DNA of 64,000 bases from SVEL01 sp017381055 (GTDB lineage Bacteria; Bacillota; Clostridia; Lachnospirales; Lachnospiraceae): NCBI GenBank assembly GCA_036307185.1, contig JAXJYC010000039.1, positions 65,356-129,355 of the forward strand, given 5' to 3'. Shown piece by piece: positions 1 to 10,120 of the stretch (position 1 is its first letter; each line of letters opens with the position of its first letter). Position numbers and translations under genes: made by a program. A model generated the notes under the pieces. The model saw only the letters and a program-made list of their open reading frames with translations. It did no database searches and was not told the origin of the DNA.

Positions 1-207
1 AGCTATCAGCACGCCCTTCCCACCGTATCTTTTATCATTGGCATCTCTAAGCTCCAATGCTTCAAATTCACCTGTAGATGCACCACTTGGCACTGCTCCC
101 ATCCCTACAGTTCCATCAGATAAATGTACCTCTGCCTCCACAGTTGGATTGCCTCGTGAATCCATTATTTCCCTTCCTATTACTTGTTCAATTTCCAAAC
201 TCTTCAT
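1..207 (-). CDS. eno: Enolase, N-terminal fragment (3' end outside window)
   Basis: Enolase converts 2-phosphoglycerate to phosphoenolpyruvate in cytoplasmic glycolysis. Only about 69 residues are inside the window. They begin MKSLEIEQVIGREIMDSRGN and continue with PTVEAEV and the PSGASTGEFEALELRD loop, which is the family's N-terminal signature including the mobile catalytic loop SGASTGEFEA. The ATG at 205-207 is preceded by a GGAGG ribosome site six to eight bases upstream, which fixes the start. The rest of the gene lies to the left of base 1, so nothing can be said about the catalytic barrel. The subtilisin-like gene ends 60 bases upstream on the same strand. I see no clear terminator between them. 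Confidence 0.95.
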   Translation of the reverse strand, partial: MKSLEIEQVIGREIMDSRGNPTVEAEVHLSDGTVGMGAVPSGASTGEFEALELRDANDKRYGGKGVLIA

Positions 208-266
208 AAAACCTGCCTCCTATAATTTTATGATAACTAGTTTATACAAAAATTTACTTTTTATAC

Positions 267-1961
267 TTATCTTACCAACGGCAAGCTATCCTCTAAACAC
301 AAAGTTCCCCACCCTAACTGCGTATTTGGCCACATATCAAAACCTCTCAAACGCCTTGCTCCTTTTATAAGATAAGCCTTCACCTTTTCTCCATACAAAT
401 ACCTATCTTTGCCCATGATAATTCCCCATTCCATCATAAGTGCTGCACTTCCAGTCACAAACGGCGTAGCAAATGATGTCCCCGTTCTTTTAGCCGTACC
501 CCCTCCTGGTGTAGCAGTTAATATATCAACTCCTGGCGCTACAATATCTGGCTTTACTTGATTTGTCGCTCTGGTAAAACCCCTTCCCGAAAAATCAGCA
601 TAGGAAAAATTTAAGGAATCATATGCGCCCACTGATATAGCTTTACTAGACGTAGACGGAATGGTCAAAGTTGTATCTGCCTCCGGACGAATAAACCTAG
701 TGCTACTAGATACCCTCTCTCCGCTAAGCCACATATCATATTTTCCATCAATAATTCTGTCCCCCATAATATTTATCTTCCATAGTCCCTCTTCCACGTA
801 TTGCAAATCAGAAACAAACTCTATGTATATCTCCTGGTACATACTATAGGGCGCCGGTTCTCCTGCAAAAATAAGCAACCTAGTTGCTCCTACTTCCACT
901 GAAAAGCTTACTAATCTTTTATTCTCCACAGCTATTTCCTCACCACTCGGAGATGTTACAGTTATACGAAACTCATCACCATATGTTTTCCATAACTGAA
1001 GGGTAATATTCTGTTCAAATCTTCCAACAGCTAACTCTACTATATCCATATTATCCAAACTAACCCTACCTGCTGTATGAAGAGAAGTACTTCCTTCATT
1101 TCCTGTTCCTATGACAATAACATTTCTCCCCACATTTGATGCATCATCTATAAATGTCGATAAAAGAGAAGTTCCATCATGGGAACCATAATTATTACCA
1201 AAGCTTATGTTAATGGCTATGGGTCTTCCATAAAAAAGACCTCTTTTTACACAAAAATCAATAGCTTGCATAAGTTGTGTGGTTCTAGGAAAACCATCCT
1301 TTTTCTCCGCCCCAAGTTTTACCACTATAAGCTCTGCCAGAGGCGCTACACTAGCAGCAATACCAGCTACCGCAGTTCCATGTCCCGATACGTCCACTCC
1401 TCCTATCATACCTGTCCTCTGAGATACCGGCATGGCTAATGCTATATCTATTTGTTCCTTTGTGTATACTGTTTGATCCCATAGCTCTAAAATCCTACTT
1501 TTTCCATTCTCATCTAGAAAATACTCATGACTATAATCAATCCCAGAATCAATAACACCAATCAAACACCCCCTACCTGTCAAGTTCAAAGGCAACTGTT
1601 CTGTATTTCCATCCAAATAAAAAGGAGCCTCTTGCACACTGTCTATGCAAGAAACTCTCTTTCCGTTCTCTATTGCAAAATTTAATCTTTTAGGCTTTTC
1701 AATATATATAATCTCTTCTAAATTAGCCAACGTATCTATTATCCTCTCAGGAGCAACTATAATTGCATAATTATTAATCAGCTCTGTAACCGTAGCCCCT
1801 AGACTTCTCACCCTACCAAGGTCACCCTCATATCTAACTATAAGCTCCCAGGCTTCTTCTTCGGGTATATATCCTACATTTAGGTTATCCGTCTTAGCCC
1901 TAACCGCAACAGGTGTATCCAATGCAAGATTCAACTGATTTTCTACCTTTTGACTATTCAT
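267..1961 (-). CDS. S8-family subtilisin-like serine protease (Csp-like)
   Basis: Subtilase with a complete catalytic triad: Asp138 in GVIDSG, His194 in SGHGTAVAG and Ser496 in GTSFATP, with oxyanion Asn251 in NISFG (numbered from the start chosen here). There is no signal peptide. An N-terminal segment of about 100 residues resembles the inhibitor-like prodomain of clostridial Csp proteases. A beta-rich insert of about 130 residues (roughly 300-430) separates the oxyanion region from the serine motif, as in the Csp/jelly-roll group. Csp proteases act in spore germination by cleaving pro-SleC. A germination role here is only inference, although the window also has a spore SASP gene. The start was set at the ATG at 1959-1961, which follows GAGGTAGG; an upstream in-frame ATG at 2006 has no ribosome site. 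Confidence 0.85.
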   Translation of the reverse strand: MNSQKVENQLNLALDTPVAVRAKTDNLNVGYIPEEEAWELIVRYEGDLGRVRSLGATVTELINNYAIIVAPERIIDTLANLEEIIYIEKPKRLNFAIENGKRVSCIDSVQEAPFYLDGNTEQLPLNLTGRGCLIGVIDSGIDYSHEYFLDENGKSRILELWDQTVYTKEQIDIALAMPVSQRTGMIGGVDVSGHGTAVAGIAASVAPLAELIVVKLGAEKKDGFPRTTQLMQAIDFCVKRGLFYGRPIAINISFGNNYGSHDGTSLLSTFIDDASNVGRNVIVIGTGNEGSTSLHTAGRVSLDNMDIVELAVGRFEQNITLQLWKTYGDEFRITVTSPSGEEIAVENKRLVSFSVEVGATRLLIFAGEPAPYSMYQEIYIEFVSDLQYVEEGLWKINIMGDRIIDGKYDMWLSGERVSSSTRFIRPEADTTLTIPSTSSKAISVGAYDSLNFSYADFSGRGFTRATNQVKPDIVAPGVDILTATPGGGTAKRTGTSFATPFVTGSAALMMEWGIIMGKDRYLYGEKVKAYLIKGARRLRGFDMWPNTQLGWGTLCLEDSLPLVR

Positions 1962-2013
1962 TCCTACCTCATAATTATTTGCATTCACTAAAATAATTAA
2001 TAACAAACTATAA

Positions 2014-3864
2014 TTATGCTATAGCTTCTTCAAAATATACCTTGTACCACACAAGAAATACATAAATAGTCCATATCTTTCTGCTATTATCTGCTTTGCC
2101 TGCCTTATGGTCCTTTAAAAGAGACATAATTCTATCTGTATTAAAGAACTGTCTTGAAGCCTCACTCTCAAAAGCTTCCTTAACAATATTAAAATATTTG
2201 TCTTCCTTTAACCATACTCTTATAGGCACTGGGAATCCTAGCTTTTTCTTATTAGCTGTTGCCTCTGGAAGATGTCTTTTCGCCGCTATTCTAAAGGCAT
2301 ATTTTGTGGCCTTTTTATTACATCGATAATTAATCGGCATCTTCTTACTATAATCAAATACTTCAATATCTACAAGTGGCACTCTAGACTCAAGAGAATG
2401 AGCCATACTCATCTTATCCGCCTTAAGAAGAATATCTCCCTGTAACCAGAAGTTAATATCAATATACTGCATCTTTGCGATGTCATTTAATCCCTTAACC
2501 TGAGCATAGCAAGACTCTACAATCTGACTAGGTGGAATATTAGTTTTCTGTGTCTTTAACAGCTTACTTCTCTCCTCAACAGAAAACATATTGGCATTGC
2601 CTATAAATCTTTCCTCTACAGTCTTAGAACCTCTGATGATGAAGTTCTTGCCCTTAAAATTAGGCAATTTCTTCGCTATAGCTGCCATCGGTTTCTTAAT
2701 AAACTTTGGAATAAACTTAAATGGTCGCAAAGAAATAGGCTCATGGTATATGTTATATCCACCAAAGAATTCATCTGCACCTTCACCAGATAAAACAACC
2801 TTAAGATGCTCTGACGCCAACTGATCCACAAAGTAAAGTGCTATACAAGAAGGATCTGCCAATGGCTCGTCCATATAATACATAACCTTTGAAATAGAAT
2901 CAAAATATTCGTCACTATTAATATTCTTACTATAATTTTCCTTATCAAGCTCCTTAACAAGACTCTCTGCATAAGGAACCTCATTATACTTGCTATTTTT
3001 ATCTAAGAAACCAACTGTAAATGTCTTTTTCCCTGGAAACTGTGAAACTACATAGCTAGAATCCACTCCACTAGAAAGCAGCGAACCAACCTCTACATCC
3101 GCTATCATATGTGCATCCACAGAATTTTTAACCAATGTCTCTATATCAAATACTGTATCCTCCAATGAAATCTTCGACTCTCGCACAGGCTCCATCATCG
3201 GATCAAAATATCTCTCTACATTAAGTTCTCCATCCTTATAGATCATAAAATGACCTGCAGGAAGCTTATATATCCCCTTAAAAAAAGTCTCTGGAAGTAC
3301 TGAATACTGGAAGCTCAAATACTGCTCTAAAGCCTCTTCATTAACCTTTCTTTCAATTCCAGGAAACTGAAGAATTCCCTTTATCTCTGAACAGAATACA
3401 AGATTCCCTTCTTCTGTCTGTGTGTAATAAAATGGCTTAATTCCAAAGAAATCTCTAGCTCCAAAGAAAAGCTTTTTCTTCATGTCATAAATCATGAATG
3501 CAAACATACCTCTAAGTCTATATAAAAGCTCAGTTCCATACTCCTCATAACCGTGAACCAACACCTCTGTGTCCGCATTATTAGCAAATATATGACCCTT
3601 TGCTATAAGCTCCTCTCTAAGCTCCTTATGATTATATATTTCACCATTAAAAACTATAACTATGTCCTTATTTTCATTAAACATAGGCTGCATACCATGG
3701 TCTAAATCTATAATACTTAATCTTCTAAATCCAAATGCTGCTTCCTCATCCACAAATGTGCCAGCCTGATCTGGTCCTCTATGAGCAATAGCATCCATCA
3801 TTTTAACTAGAATCTGTTCTTTATCATTTGCAACATTACCAATAAATCCACTAATACCACACAT
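2014..3864 (-). CDS. asnB: Asparagine synthase (glutamine-hydrolysing)
   Basis: ATP-dependent conversion of aspartate plus glutamine to asparagine plus glutamate in the cytoplasm. The protein starts MCGISGF, giving the Cys2 nucleophile of the class II glutaminase domain after Met removal. It carries AHRGPDQAG, GFRRLSIIDLDHG and NGEIYNH in the N-terminal half. The PP-loop synthetase half has LLSSGVDSSYV and LSGEGADEFFGGY. At 616 residues it has the full length of bacterial AsnB. A GGAG site lies nine bases before the ATG. It sits 20 bases downstream of murE on the same strand, so co-transcription is likely, and is followed by the protease after about 50 bases. Confidence 0.95.
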   Translation of the reverse strand: MCGISGFIGNVANDKEQILVKMMDAIAHRGPDQAGTFVDEEAAFGFRRLSIIDLDHGMQPMFNENKDIVIVFNGEIYNHKELREELIAKGHIFANNADTEVLVHGYEEYGTELLYRLRGMFAFMIYDMKKKLFFGARDFFGIKPFYYTQTEEGNLVFCSEIKGILQFPGIERKVNEEALEQYLSFQYSVLPETFFKGIYKLPAGHFMIYKDGELNVERYFDPMMEPVRESKISLEDTVFDIETLVKNSVDAHMIADVEVGSLLSSGVDSSYVVSQFPGKKTFTVGFLDKNSKYNEVPYAESLVKELDKENYSKNINSDEYFDSISKVMYYMDEPLADPSCIALYFVDQLASEHLKVVLSGEGADEFFGGYNIYHEPISLRPFKFIPKFIKKPMAAIAKKLPNFKGKNFIIRGSKTVEERFIGNANMFSVEERSKLLKTQKTNIPPSQIVESCYAQVKGLNDIAKMQYIDINFWLQGDILLKADKMSMAHSLESRVPLVDIEVFDYSKKMPINYRCNKKATKYAFRIAAKRHLPEATANKKKLGFPVPIRVWLKEDKYFNIVKEAFESEASRQFFNTDRIMSLLKDHKAGKADNSRKIWTIYVFLVWYKVYFEEAIA

Positions 3865-3884
3865 TTTCGTTAATCTCCTTTATC

Positions 3885-5369
3885 CTAAAGATTCAATTCC
3901 TTTTTTATATCCTCAACAATAACTCTTTCATCCATTGGGTATTTTACGCCTTCTATCTCCTGGTAATCTTCATGGCCTTTTCCTGCTAAAACGATAACAT
4001 CGCCTTCCCTGCCATTTTCTATTGCGTACTTTATAGCTTCTCTTCTATCTATAATTGTAATGTATTCTCCATCCGCTTTCTTCACACCAGTTATTATATC
4101 ATCTATAATATCCTGTGGTTTTTCATAGCGCGGATTATCAGAAGTAACAATTGTAAGATCAGAAAGTCGCGATGAAACTTCTCCCATTTCAAAACGTCTA
4201 TCCTTAGATCTGTTTCCACCACAACCAAATAATGTAACTATTCTCTTAGGATTATACTCTCTAAGACTTAAAAGTAAACTTTCAAGACTCATAGCATTGT
4301 GAGCATAGTCCACCATCAAAGTATACTTAGGTGAAACATCTATAATCTCTACTCTACCTCTTACTCTTATGTCTAAAAGAACCTTCTTCATAAGGTCTAA
4401 ATCCTTAGTAAAATGTCTACATACAGCTATAGCCGTAAGCGTATTATATACATTAAATTTACCTGGAATATCTATCTCTACAGGCATATTAATAATACCC
4501 TCTAAATTATATGAAATACCTATCACACCTGGCTTTGTAAGAAGTCTAATATCACTAGCTCTTAAATCCGCCTCCTTAGATAAACCAAATGTTTCTATAG
4601 TACATGTAGCATCCTTGATCATATCCTTATAATGCTTATCATCTATATTTAATATACCATGCTTACATCTAGAAAAGAGCTTTGCCTTACAGCTCATATA
4701 ATCTTCAAAATCCTTATGTTCATTTTCACCTATATGATCCTTAGATAAATTAGTGAATATACCATAATCAAATGTAAATCCAGCAACTCTGTCCATCATA
4801 AGGCCCTGAGATGAAACCTCCATAACAACCGCCTTACAACCAGCCGCTGCCATCTTGTCAAAATACTCCTGTACAATATACGACTCTGGTGTAGTATTAG
4901 CCGAAGGAATCACTTCATCACCAATAATCGTTTCAACAGTTCCTATAAGACCTGTACTTATACCCGCTTTTTCAAGCACTGCTCTAATCATATACGCAGT
5001 AGTAGTCTTTCCTTTAGTTCCTGTAACACCAATAGTTACAAGCTTTGTAGAAGGATAACCAAAATACGCTGCCGACATACAAGCCAAAGCATATCTTGTA
5101 GACACTACCTTAATAACCGCAACAGATTCATCAATCTTAGAGAGAATATCATTATCTAAATCCCTCTCTACAACCACTGCTATTGCACCTGCTTCTATTA
5201 CATCTAAAACTAAATCATGTGCATCCCATTTAGCACCCTTTATACATACAAATATATCCTTATCCTGAACTTTTCTTGAATCAAAAATAAGTCTGGCAAT
5301 ATCTATATCACTAGAACCTCTAACTATTTCATATTCTACATTTTTCAAAATATCACATAACTTCATCAT
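3885..5369 (-). CDS. murE: UDP-MurNAc-tripeptide synthetase, meso-DAP adding
   Basis: Adds the third amino acid to UDP-MurNAc-L-Ala-D-Glu in peptidoglycan precursor synthesis. The Mur ligase ATP loop is GVTGTKGKTTT (residues 114-124), with the lysine expected to be carbamylated in SCKAKLF near 228. The substrate-recognition motif DNPR at 411-414 is the known signature of meso-diaminopimelate-adding MurE; lysine-type enzymes differ there. This agrees with asd, dapA and dapB in the same window. It is full length at 494 residues. The first of two adjacent ATGs is spaced six bases from GAGG and was chosen. It sits between the patatin and asnB genes with gaps of about 20 bases, outside the usual mra/dcw cluster setting. 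Confidence 0.96.
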   Translation of the reverse strand: MMKLCDILKNVEYEIVRGSSDIDIARLIFDSRKVQDKDIFVCIKGAKWDAHDLVLDVIEAGAIAVVVERDLDNDILSKIDESVAVIKVVSTRYALACMSAAYFGYPSTKLVTIGVTGTKGKTTTAYMIRAVLEKAGISTGLIGTVETIIGDEVIPSANTTPESYIVQEYFDKMAAAGCKAVVMEVSSQGLMMDRVAGFTFDYGIFTNLSKDHIGENEHKDFEDYMSCKAKLFSRCKHGILNIDDKHYKDMIKDATCTIETFGLSKEADLRASDIRLLTKPGVIGISYNLEGIINMPVEIDIPGKFNVYNTLTAIAVCRHFTKDLDLMKKVLLDIRVRGRVEIIDVSPKYTLMVDYAHNAMSLESLLLSLREYNPKRIVTLFGCGGNRSKDRRFEMGEVSSRLSDLTIVTSDNPRYEKPQDIIDDIITGVKKADGEYITIIDRREAIKYAIENGREGDVIVLAGKGHEDYQEIEGVKYPMDERVIVEDIKKELNL

Positions 5370-5391
5370 TGTATGCCTCTTTTCTTATTTA

Positions 5392-6285
5392 TTATCTATC
5401 AAGATATACCTTTAATCTCTCATAGCATTCCTTAGCATCCTCATAGCCAGCATTATATAAAGCTGTCATTTTGCCAGCATCCTTCTCTAATCTACCAATC
5501 TCAACCACTTTCTTCGGTCTTATAACAAATATTTTACCGGCTTGTTCAAGCTTTTCTATTCTTCTTATAGTTTTATTATAGATACTATGTCTTTTTTTCA
5601 TAACCTCTACAAGCTTTGGATATGACTTGTATTTAAACTTTATAATTGACATAAGCTTATTAGGTTTCTTTTTATATGACTTATCTCTTGTAAGTACAAG
5701 AACAACCTTTTTATTCCCATCTCTTATGGCTTTTACTACTGGAATAGAATCCGCAACTCCACCATCTAGATACTCTTCACCTTCTATATGAACATTTTTC
5801 GATAAAAGAGGCAATGAACAACTAGCCCACACCTTATCCATCTCTACCTCTTCATGCATATCCCCTACTTTAAGATATGCAGGCTCACCAGTCTTGCAAT
5901 TAGTTGCTACCGCATAAAAATTTGCACCACAGTTTTTTATAGTGTCATAATCGAACGGTTCTAACTCATCTGGTATCATCTTCAATGAAAAATCTTTCCC
6001 AAAATAATTACCTTCCTTTAAAAGATTACTTAAAGATGCATATCTTTTATCATGCATATACTTTGTAAAAATTCTATAAGCTCGTCCTTTCTGCTTAGAC
6101 AAATAGCTACAGCACTGAGTAGCACCAGCAGATACACCATAACAATTTCTAAAATATATACCTTTATCTATAAAATAATCAAGTACGCCAGCTGTATATA
6201 AACCACGCATACCGCCACCTTCAAGAACAAGTCCAGCCTCGTACATTGTATCTATTATTTCTGTATTATTTCCTGTATTTTCCAT
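5392..6285 (-). CDS. Patatin-like phospholipase family protein
   Basis: Predicted cytoplasmic lipid acyl hydrolase with a Ser-Asp dyad. Visible motifs are the oxyanion loop LEGGGMRGLYTAGVLD (residues 21-36), the nucleophile elbow GVSAG with Ser52, and DGG with Asp174. There is no signal peptide or membrane segment. At 297 residues it matches the short bacterial RssA/YlbK-like group. An AGGTAGGA site lies seven bases before the ATG. It is the first gene of an apparent minus-strand run patatin-murE-asnB; the physiological substrate cannot be told from sequence. Confidence 0.88.
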   Translation of the reverse strand: MENTGNNTEIIDTMYEAGLVLEGGGMRGLYTAGVLDYFIDKGIYFRNCYGVSAGATQCCSYLSKQKGRAYRIFTKYMHDKRYASLSNLLKEGNYFGKDFSLKMIPDELEPFDYDTIKNCGANFYAVATNCKTGEPAYLKVGDMHEEVEMDKVWASCSLPLLSKNVHIEGEEYLDGGVADSIPVVKAIRDGNKKVVLVLTRDKSYKKKPNKLMSIIKFKYKSYPKLVEVMKKRHSIYNKTIRRIEKLEQAGKIFVIRPKKVVEIGRLEKDAGKMTALYNAGYEDAKECYERLKVYLDR

Positions 6286-6366
6286 AAGTCATTCCTACCT
6301 TTTATCTATATTATTTACCCTCATTTCATAATATCACAGATTAATTCCTCCGTAAAGAAATTATAT

Positions 6367-6408
6367 AAAACAAAAGAAGTTCTAGCATATACTAGAACTT
6401 CTTTCGTT
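6367..6408 (-). terminator. Intrinsic terminator downstream of malQ
   Basis: A perfect 13-bp stem pairs 6373-6385 (AAAGAAGTTCTAG) with 6392-6404 across a six-base loop. On the minus strand it is followed by a T-rich tail. It lies about 40 bases beyond the malQ stop and separates malQ from the patatin-murE-asnB run. Confidence 0.85.
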
Positions 6409-6441
6409 TAGTTTATAGGAAGTTATCAAAAAAATTTCTCA

Positions 6442-7965
6442 CTACTTTGATGTTTCTTCTTCATCTTCTACAACTGGCTTGTTAACTGGATTATATCTAC
6501 CATACATCTTAGCCATACCAGCCATCTTCTCAATGATTTCACTTGAGAGGGCACCCTTCTTCATTCTCCACTTCCAGTTAGAACCAACTGTTGAAGGTAT
6601 ATTGATTCTTGCCTCTGAACCAAGTCCTAAGTAATCCTGAACTGGGATGATACAATGATCTGCTACACTACCCATAGCCGCTGCTACCATAGCATCACAA
6701 ACATCATCATCTTCCTTAATCTTAAGGTAATCCTTTGTGAACTGCTTACATCCCTTATCTAAAGACTCATACCAACCTACAACTGTGTCATTATCATGTG
6801 TACCTGTATATACTACACCGTTATTTACATAGTTATATGGAAGATATTCACTTTCAGAATCCTCAAAGAACGCGAACTGTAATACTTTCATACCAGGGAA
6901 CTTAGTATCAGCTAATAACTGCTTTACAGTATCTGTGATATATCCTAAGTCTTCAGCGATGATATTCATCTCACCTAATGCTTCATTAAGTGCCTTGAAT
7001 AAATCGAAGCCTGGACCCTGCTCCCACTTACCATTCTTAGCTGTTGGATCACCGAATGGAATAGCATAATACTCATCAAATCCTCTGAAGTGGTCAATAC
7101 GAACCATATCATATAACTTGTTACAAGCAGCCATTCTATCCTTCCACCACTTATAACCTGTCTTCTTATGATAATCCCACTTATATAATGGGTTACCCCA
7201 AAGCTGTCCATCCTCACTAAATGCATCTGGTGGACATCCTGCTACCTTAATAGGCTTAAGATCCTTATCTAATACGAATAACTCTGGATTTGTCCAAACA
7301 TCTGCGCTATCGTAAGCAACATAGATTGGAATATCTCCAACGATTTCGATACCATTATCATTAGCATATTTTCTAAGAGCTTCCCACTGCTTAAAGAACT
7401 CATACTGAATAAAGCAATATAAGTCGATTGTCTCCTTGTACTCCTTAAGACACTTCTCTACTGCAGCTGGCTTTCTAAGTCTAATATCCTCGTCCCACTC
7501 AATAAAGCTCTTGCCATCGTTAGCTGCCTTAACAGCCATAAATAAAGCATAATCAACAAGCCATGCTTCATTCTCCTTAAGGAACTTCTTGTAATCAGCA
7601 TCCTTTGCAATATTACTATTCTCGAATGCCTTCTTTAATATAGCGTATCTACCGTTATATACACGCTCATAATCTACATACTCTGGATGACCTTCCATCT
7701 CAGCTGCTCTACAATCTTCCTCTGTTATGTATCCCTTCTTAACAAACTCCTTAAGCGATACAAAGTATGGATTACCAGCAAATGTTGAGAATGACTGGTA
7801 TGGTGAATCACCATAGCTTGTATGACCAAATGGAAGAACCTGCCAATACTTCTGGCCTGCCTCCTTTAATGCGTCTATAAATGCATAAGCTTCTTCATCA
7901 AAACATCCAATTCCGAACTCTGATGGGAGGCTTGATACTGGTAATAAAACACCGCATGTTCTCAT
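6442..7965 (-). CDS. malQ: 4-alpha-glucanotransferase (amylomaltase, GH77)
   Basis: Cytoplasmic disproportionating enzyme that transfers alpha-1,4-glucan segments between maltodextrins. The protein opens RTCGVLLPVSSLPSEFGIG and contains SYGDSPYQSFSTFAGNPYF, VRIDHFRGFDEYYAIP (nucleophile Asp), IIAEDLG (acid/base region) and YTGTHDNDTVVGW, all GH77 hallmarks. At 507 residues it has the usual bacterial length. The C-terminus ends in a short acidic tail (EDEEETSK). An AGAGGA site precedes the ATG. It is monocistronic, bounded by its own terminator and a divergent lysozyme gene. It probably works with the pullulanase at 27.6 kb on starch breakdown products. Confidence 0.96.
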   Translation of the reverse strand: MRTCGVLLPVSSLPSEFGIGCFDEEAYAFIDALKEAGQKYWQVLPFGHTSYGDSPYQSFSTFAGNPYFVSLKEFVKKGYITEEDCRAAEMEGHPEYVDYERVYNGRYAILKKAFENSNIAKDADYKKFLKENEAWLVDYALFMAVKAANDGKSFIEWDEDIRLRKPAAVEKCLKEYKETIDLYCFIQYEFFKQWEALRKYANDNGIEIVGDIPIYVAYDSADVWTNPELFVLDKDLKPIKVAGCPPDAFSEDGQLWGNPLYKWDYHKKTGYKWWKDRMAACNKLYDMVRIDHFRGFDEYYAIPFGDPTAKNGKWEQGPGFDLFKALNEALGEMNIIAEDLGYITDTVKQLLADTKFPGMKVLQFAFFEDSESEYLPYNYVNNGVVYTGTHDNDTVVGWYESLDKGCKQFTKDYLKIKEDDDVCDAMVAAAMGSVADHCIIPVQDYLGLGSEARINIPSTVGSNWKWRMKKGALSSEIIEKMAGMAKMYGRYNPVNKPVVEDEEETSK

Positions 7966-8139
7966 AATCGATTCCTCTTTCTTTTCTTTATATTATTTTT
8001 ATAATTTGACTCAAAGCAATACCAAAAAAAAGGTTGCCCTTTACAATTAAACAAATTGTACCACATTTTTTTTAAATATTCAACACTTACATACCATTGT
8101 CGGAAAATATTTTTTTATGGAAAATAATCCCTATATTTG

Positions 8140-8168
8140 TTGAAATTACAAGCTTTACATCGTATAAT
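8140..8168 (+). promoter_or_regulatory. Sigma-A-type promoter for the GH25 lysozyme gene
   Basis: TTGAAA at 8140-8145, a 17-base spacer, then a consensus TATAAT at 8163-8168, 33 bases before the ATG. The remainder of the 236-base gap between malQ and this gene is AT-rich and holds the malQ leader; no other element was recognised. Confidence 0.75.
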
Positions 8169-8201
8169 ATTATCACATTATTTTAGAACTGAGGTAAAAA
8201 A

Positions 8202-10067
8202 ATGAAATTTATTAATTTTCTACTTAAAATGAAGAGTAGCATTGTTTCCTTCTATACAGCAGGAACAACTGCTTCCTATGTAGCCATAGGCGCTTCAGTA
8301 GTTACAGGTTTAGCTGCTACAACAGTTGGTTCTATAGCACTTATCTCTGTTATTACAAAAGAGCCTGAACCTACTACAGTACCTACTACTGAGTATGTTT
8401 CTACTACGGAAGAAGAGACTACTATGGTTACTACTGAAAATACTACGACGGAGACAACTACCGAAGAAACCACTGAAGAGACAACTACCGAGGAAACCAC
8501 TACTCCACCTCCAACAATCGCTGTTGAGGATATGGATATTGGTAGTGCTGAGGAAGAGGCTACTGCGGAAACTCAAAAGAAACAACCAGTCTACGAGGAA
8601 CCAACTACTAAGCCAGCTGAGAAACCAACTGAAGCTCCAGTAAGCGAATACGCTTGTGTAGTTAAAGGAATCGATATTTCAAAATGGAATTCTCAAGGTA
8701 AAAAACCTATTGATTGGACAAAAGTAAAAAACTCTGGTGTAAAATTTGTAATTATTCGTGCAGGCTATAGAGGCCAAACAACTCCTCAAATGTACGAAGA
8801 CCCTTACTTTAAAGAACATATTGAAGGCGCTTTATCAGCCGGTCTACAGGTAGGAGTTTATTTCTACTCACAGGCCATCACAGAACAGGAAGCCTTAGAG
8901 GAAGCTTCATATCTTTTGTCACTTATTAAAGGCTATAAGCTTACATACCCAGTTTGCTTTGACTGGGAACCAGTTGAAGGTAGCCGTGCAAAAAATGCGA
9001 ATCTTAAACCCGAGCAAGCAAGCGCTGTAGCTAGAAAGTTCCTCTCAACAATGGAGAGCTATGGCTACGAGGCAATGCTTTATACTTATCACAGTGCTAT
9101 AAAGAACTATTTTAATACAAATATAGTAAATGAATACAAAGTATGGATGGCATGGTATTTCAACGCCTACAAAACCGGACGCGAATACGCTGTAGGTGAT
9201 CCTTTACCAGATACAACCTATCCATACCAAATGTGGCAGTACACCTCGGACGGAACTGTTCCAGGTATCGAAGGCAGAGTAGATATGAATGTTTCCTTCT
9301 TCTCATATACTGGAAGTGGAGTACCTACATCAGCTATTGTGCTAAATATCCCATCTACCTCTTATACTATCAATAAGGGCGGTAAGGTTGATTATAAAAA
9401 AGGAATAAAGGCTTACAATACAGCCGGAATGGATGTATCTTCATCAGTTACTACAACCATTAAAAACTCTAGTGGTACAGTAGTTAGCGAAAGTAAAGCA
9501 TTCAGTACTCCTGGAAAATATACTATAACCTATACACTAAAAGATTTTACTGGTGCAACAAAGACAGCTACTGCATCTCTTACTGTAAGAGATAACCCTA
9601 AGTTCACCTTTGGAAATAGTACTTTAACCTTTGATAGACAAAGTACTACTTATACAGCTATCGTAGATGCTATAAAAAATAATGTTACATCAATAAAAGA
9701 TTACGAAGGAAAAGCAATAACAATAGACAAGGTTACAATCACTGGTTTAGATGCTTTCTACAGCAAAGAGGAAGACACTACTACTCAACCAGAGACTGAG
9801 AGTACTTCTCCAGATCAAGAGACCACGGTTACACCTGGAGAAGAAACCACTGGAGGCGAAGAAACCACTGGAGGCGAAGATTCTACTGATGAATCAACGG
9901 AAGAATCAACAGATGAGTCAACAAGTGAAACCGTTAAACCAGAACCTCCAACATATATTAACGGACTTAAATTAGGCACGTACACTATTACTTATACAGT
10001 AAAGGATACCAAGGGTGCAGCTTCTACAGCAACCATTACATTAATCCTTAAAGATAACGAGCCGTAA
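8202..10067 (+). CDS. Cell-wall lysozyme, GH25, with Ig-like domains
   Basis: Secreted or membrane-anchored muramidase predicted to hydrolyse peptidoglycan. Residues 1-53 hold a short basic start and a long hydrophobic segment. Residues 54-147 are a Thr/Glu-rich linker built of ETT/EETT repeats, probably a wall-spanning stalk. The GH25 domain runs from about 153 to 355, with catalytic Asp158 in KGIDISKWN and the FDWEP motif (Asp254, Glu256). It is followed by a bacterial Ig-like domain (about 370-465) and a second one interrupted by another Thr/Glu-rich stretch (about 525-590). The ATG follows a GAGGTAAAA site. It is read divergently from malQ and ends at a strong terminator. Confidence 0.9.
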   Translation: MKFINFLLKMKSSIVSFYTAGTTASYVAIGASVVTGLAATTVGSIALISVITKEPEPTTVPTTEYVSTTEEETTMVTTENTTTETTTEETTEETTTEETTTPPPTIAVEDMDIGSAEEEATAETQKKQPVYEEPTTKPAEKPTEAPVSEYACVVKGIDISKWNSQGKKPIDWTKVKNSGVKFVIIRAGYRGQTTPQMYEDPYFKEHIEGALSAGLQVGVYFYSQAITEQEALEEASYLLSLIKGYKLTYPVCFDWEPVEGSRAKNANLKPEQASAVARKFLSTMESYGYEAMLYTYHSAIKNYFNTNIVNEYKVWMAWYFNAYKTGREYAVGDPLPDTTYPYQMWQYTSDGTVPGIEGRVDMNVSFFSYTGSGVPTSAIVLNIPSTSYTINKGGKVDYKKGIKAYNTAGMDVSSSVTTTIKNSSGTVVSESKAFSTPGKYTITYTLKDFTGATKTATASLTVRDNPKFTFGNSTLTFDRQSTTYTAIVDAIKNNVTSIKDYEGKAITIDKVTITGLDAFYSKEEDTTTQPETESTSPDQETTVTPGEETTGGEETTGGEDSTDESTEESTDESTSETVKPEPPTYINGLKLGTYTITYTVKDTKGAASTATITLILKDNEP

Positions 10068-10073
10068 ATAATC

Positions 10074-10108
10074 AAACCCCATTTTCTAAACTAGAAAATG
10101 GGGTTTTT
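10074..10108 (+). terminator. Intrinsic terminator of the lysozyme gene
   Basis: A 15-bp perfect stem pairs 10074-10088 with 10092-10106 (AAACCCCATTTTCTA arm) around a three-base loop and runs into a T tract. It may also stop the convergent Fe-S gene pair, whose last stop codon is 13 bases away. Confidence 0.9.
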
Positions 10109-10120
10109 AAATCTCTATAA

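Noticed and set aside
8276..8643. Val/Ser-rich and Leu/Arg-rich open frames over the lysozyme linker.
   Set aside because: They are alternative readings of the ACT/GAA-rich Thr-Glu repeat tract in the real gene.
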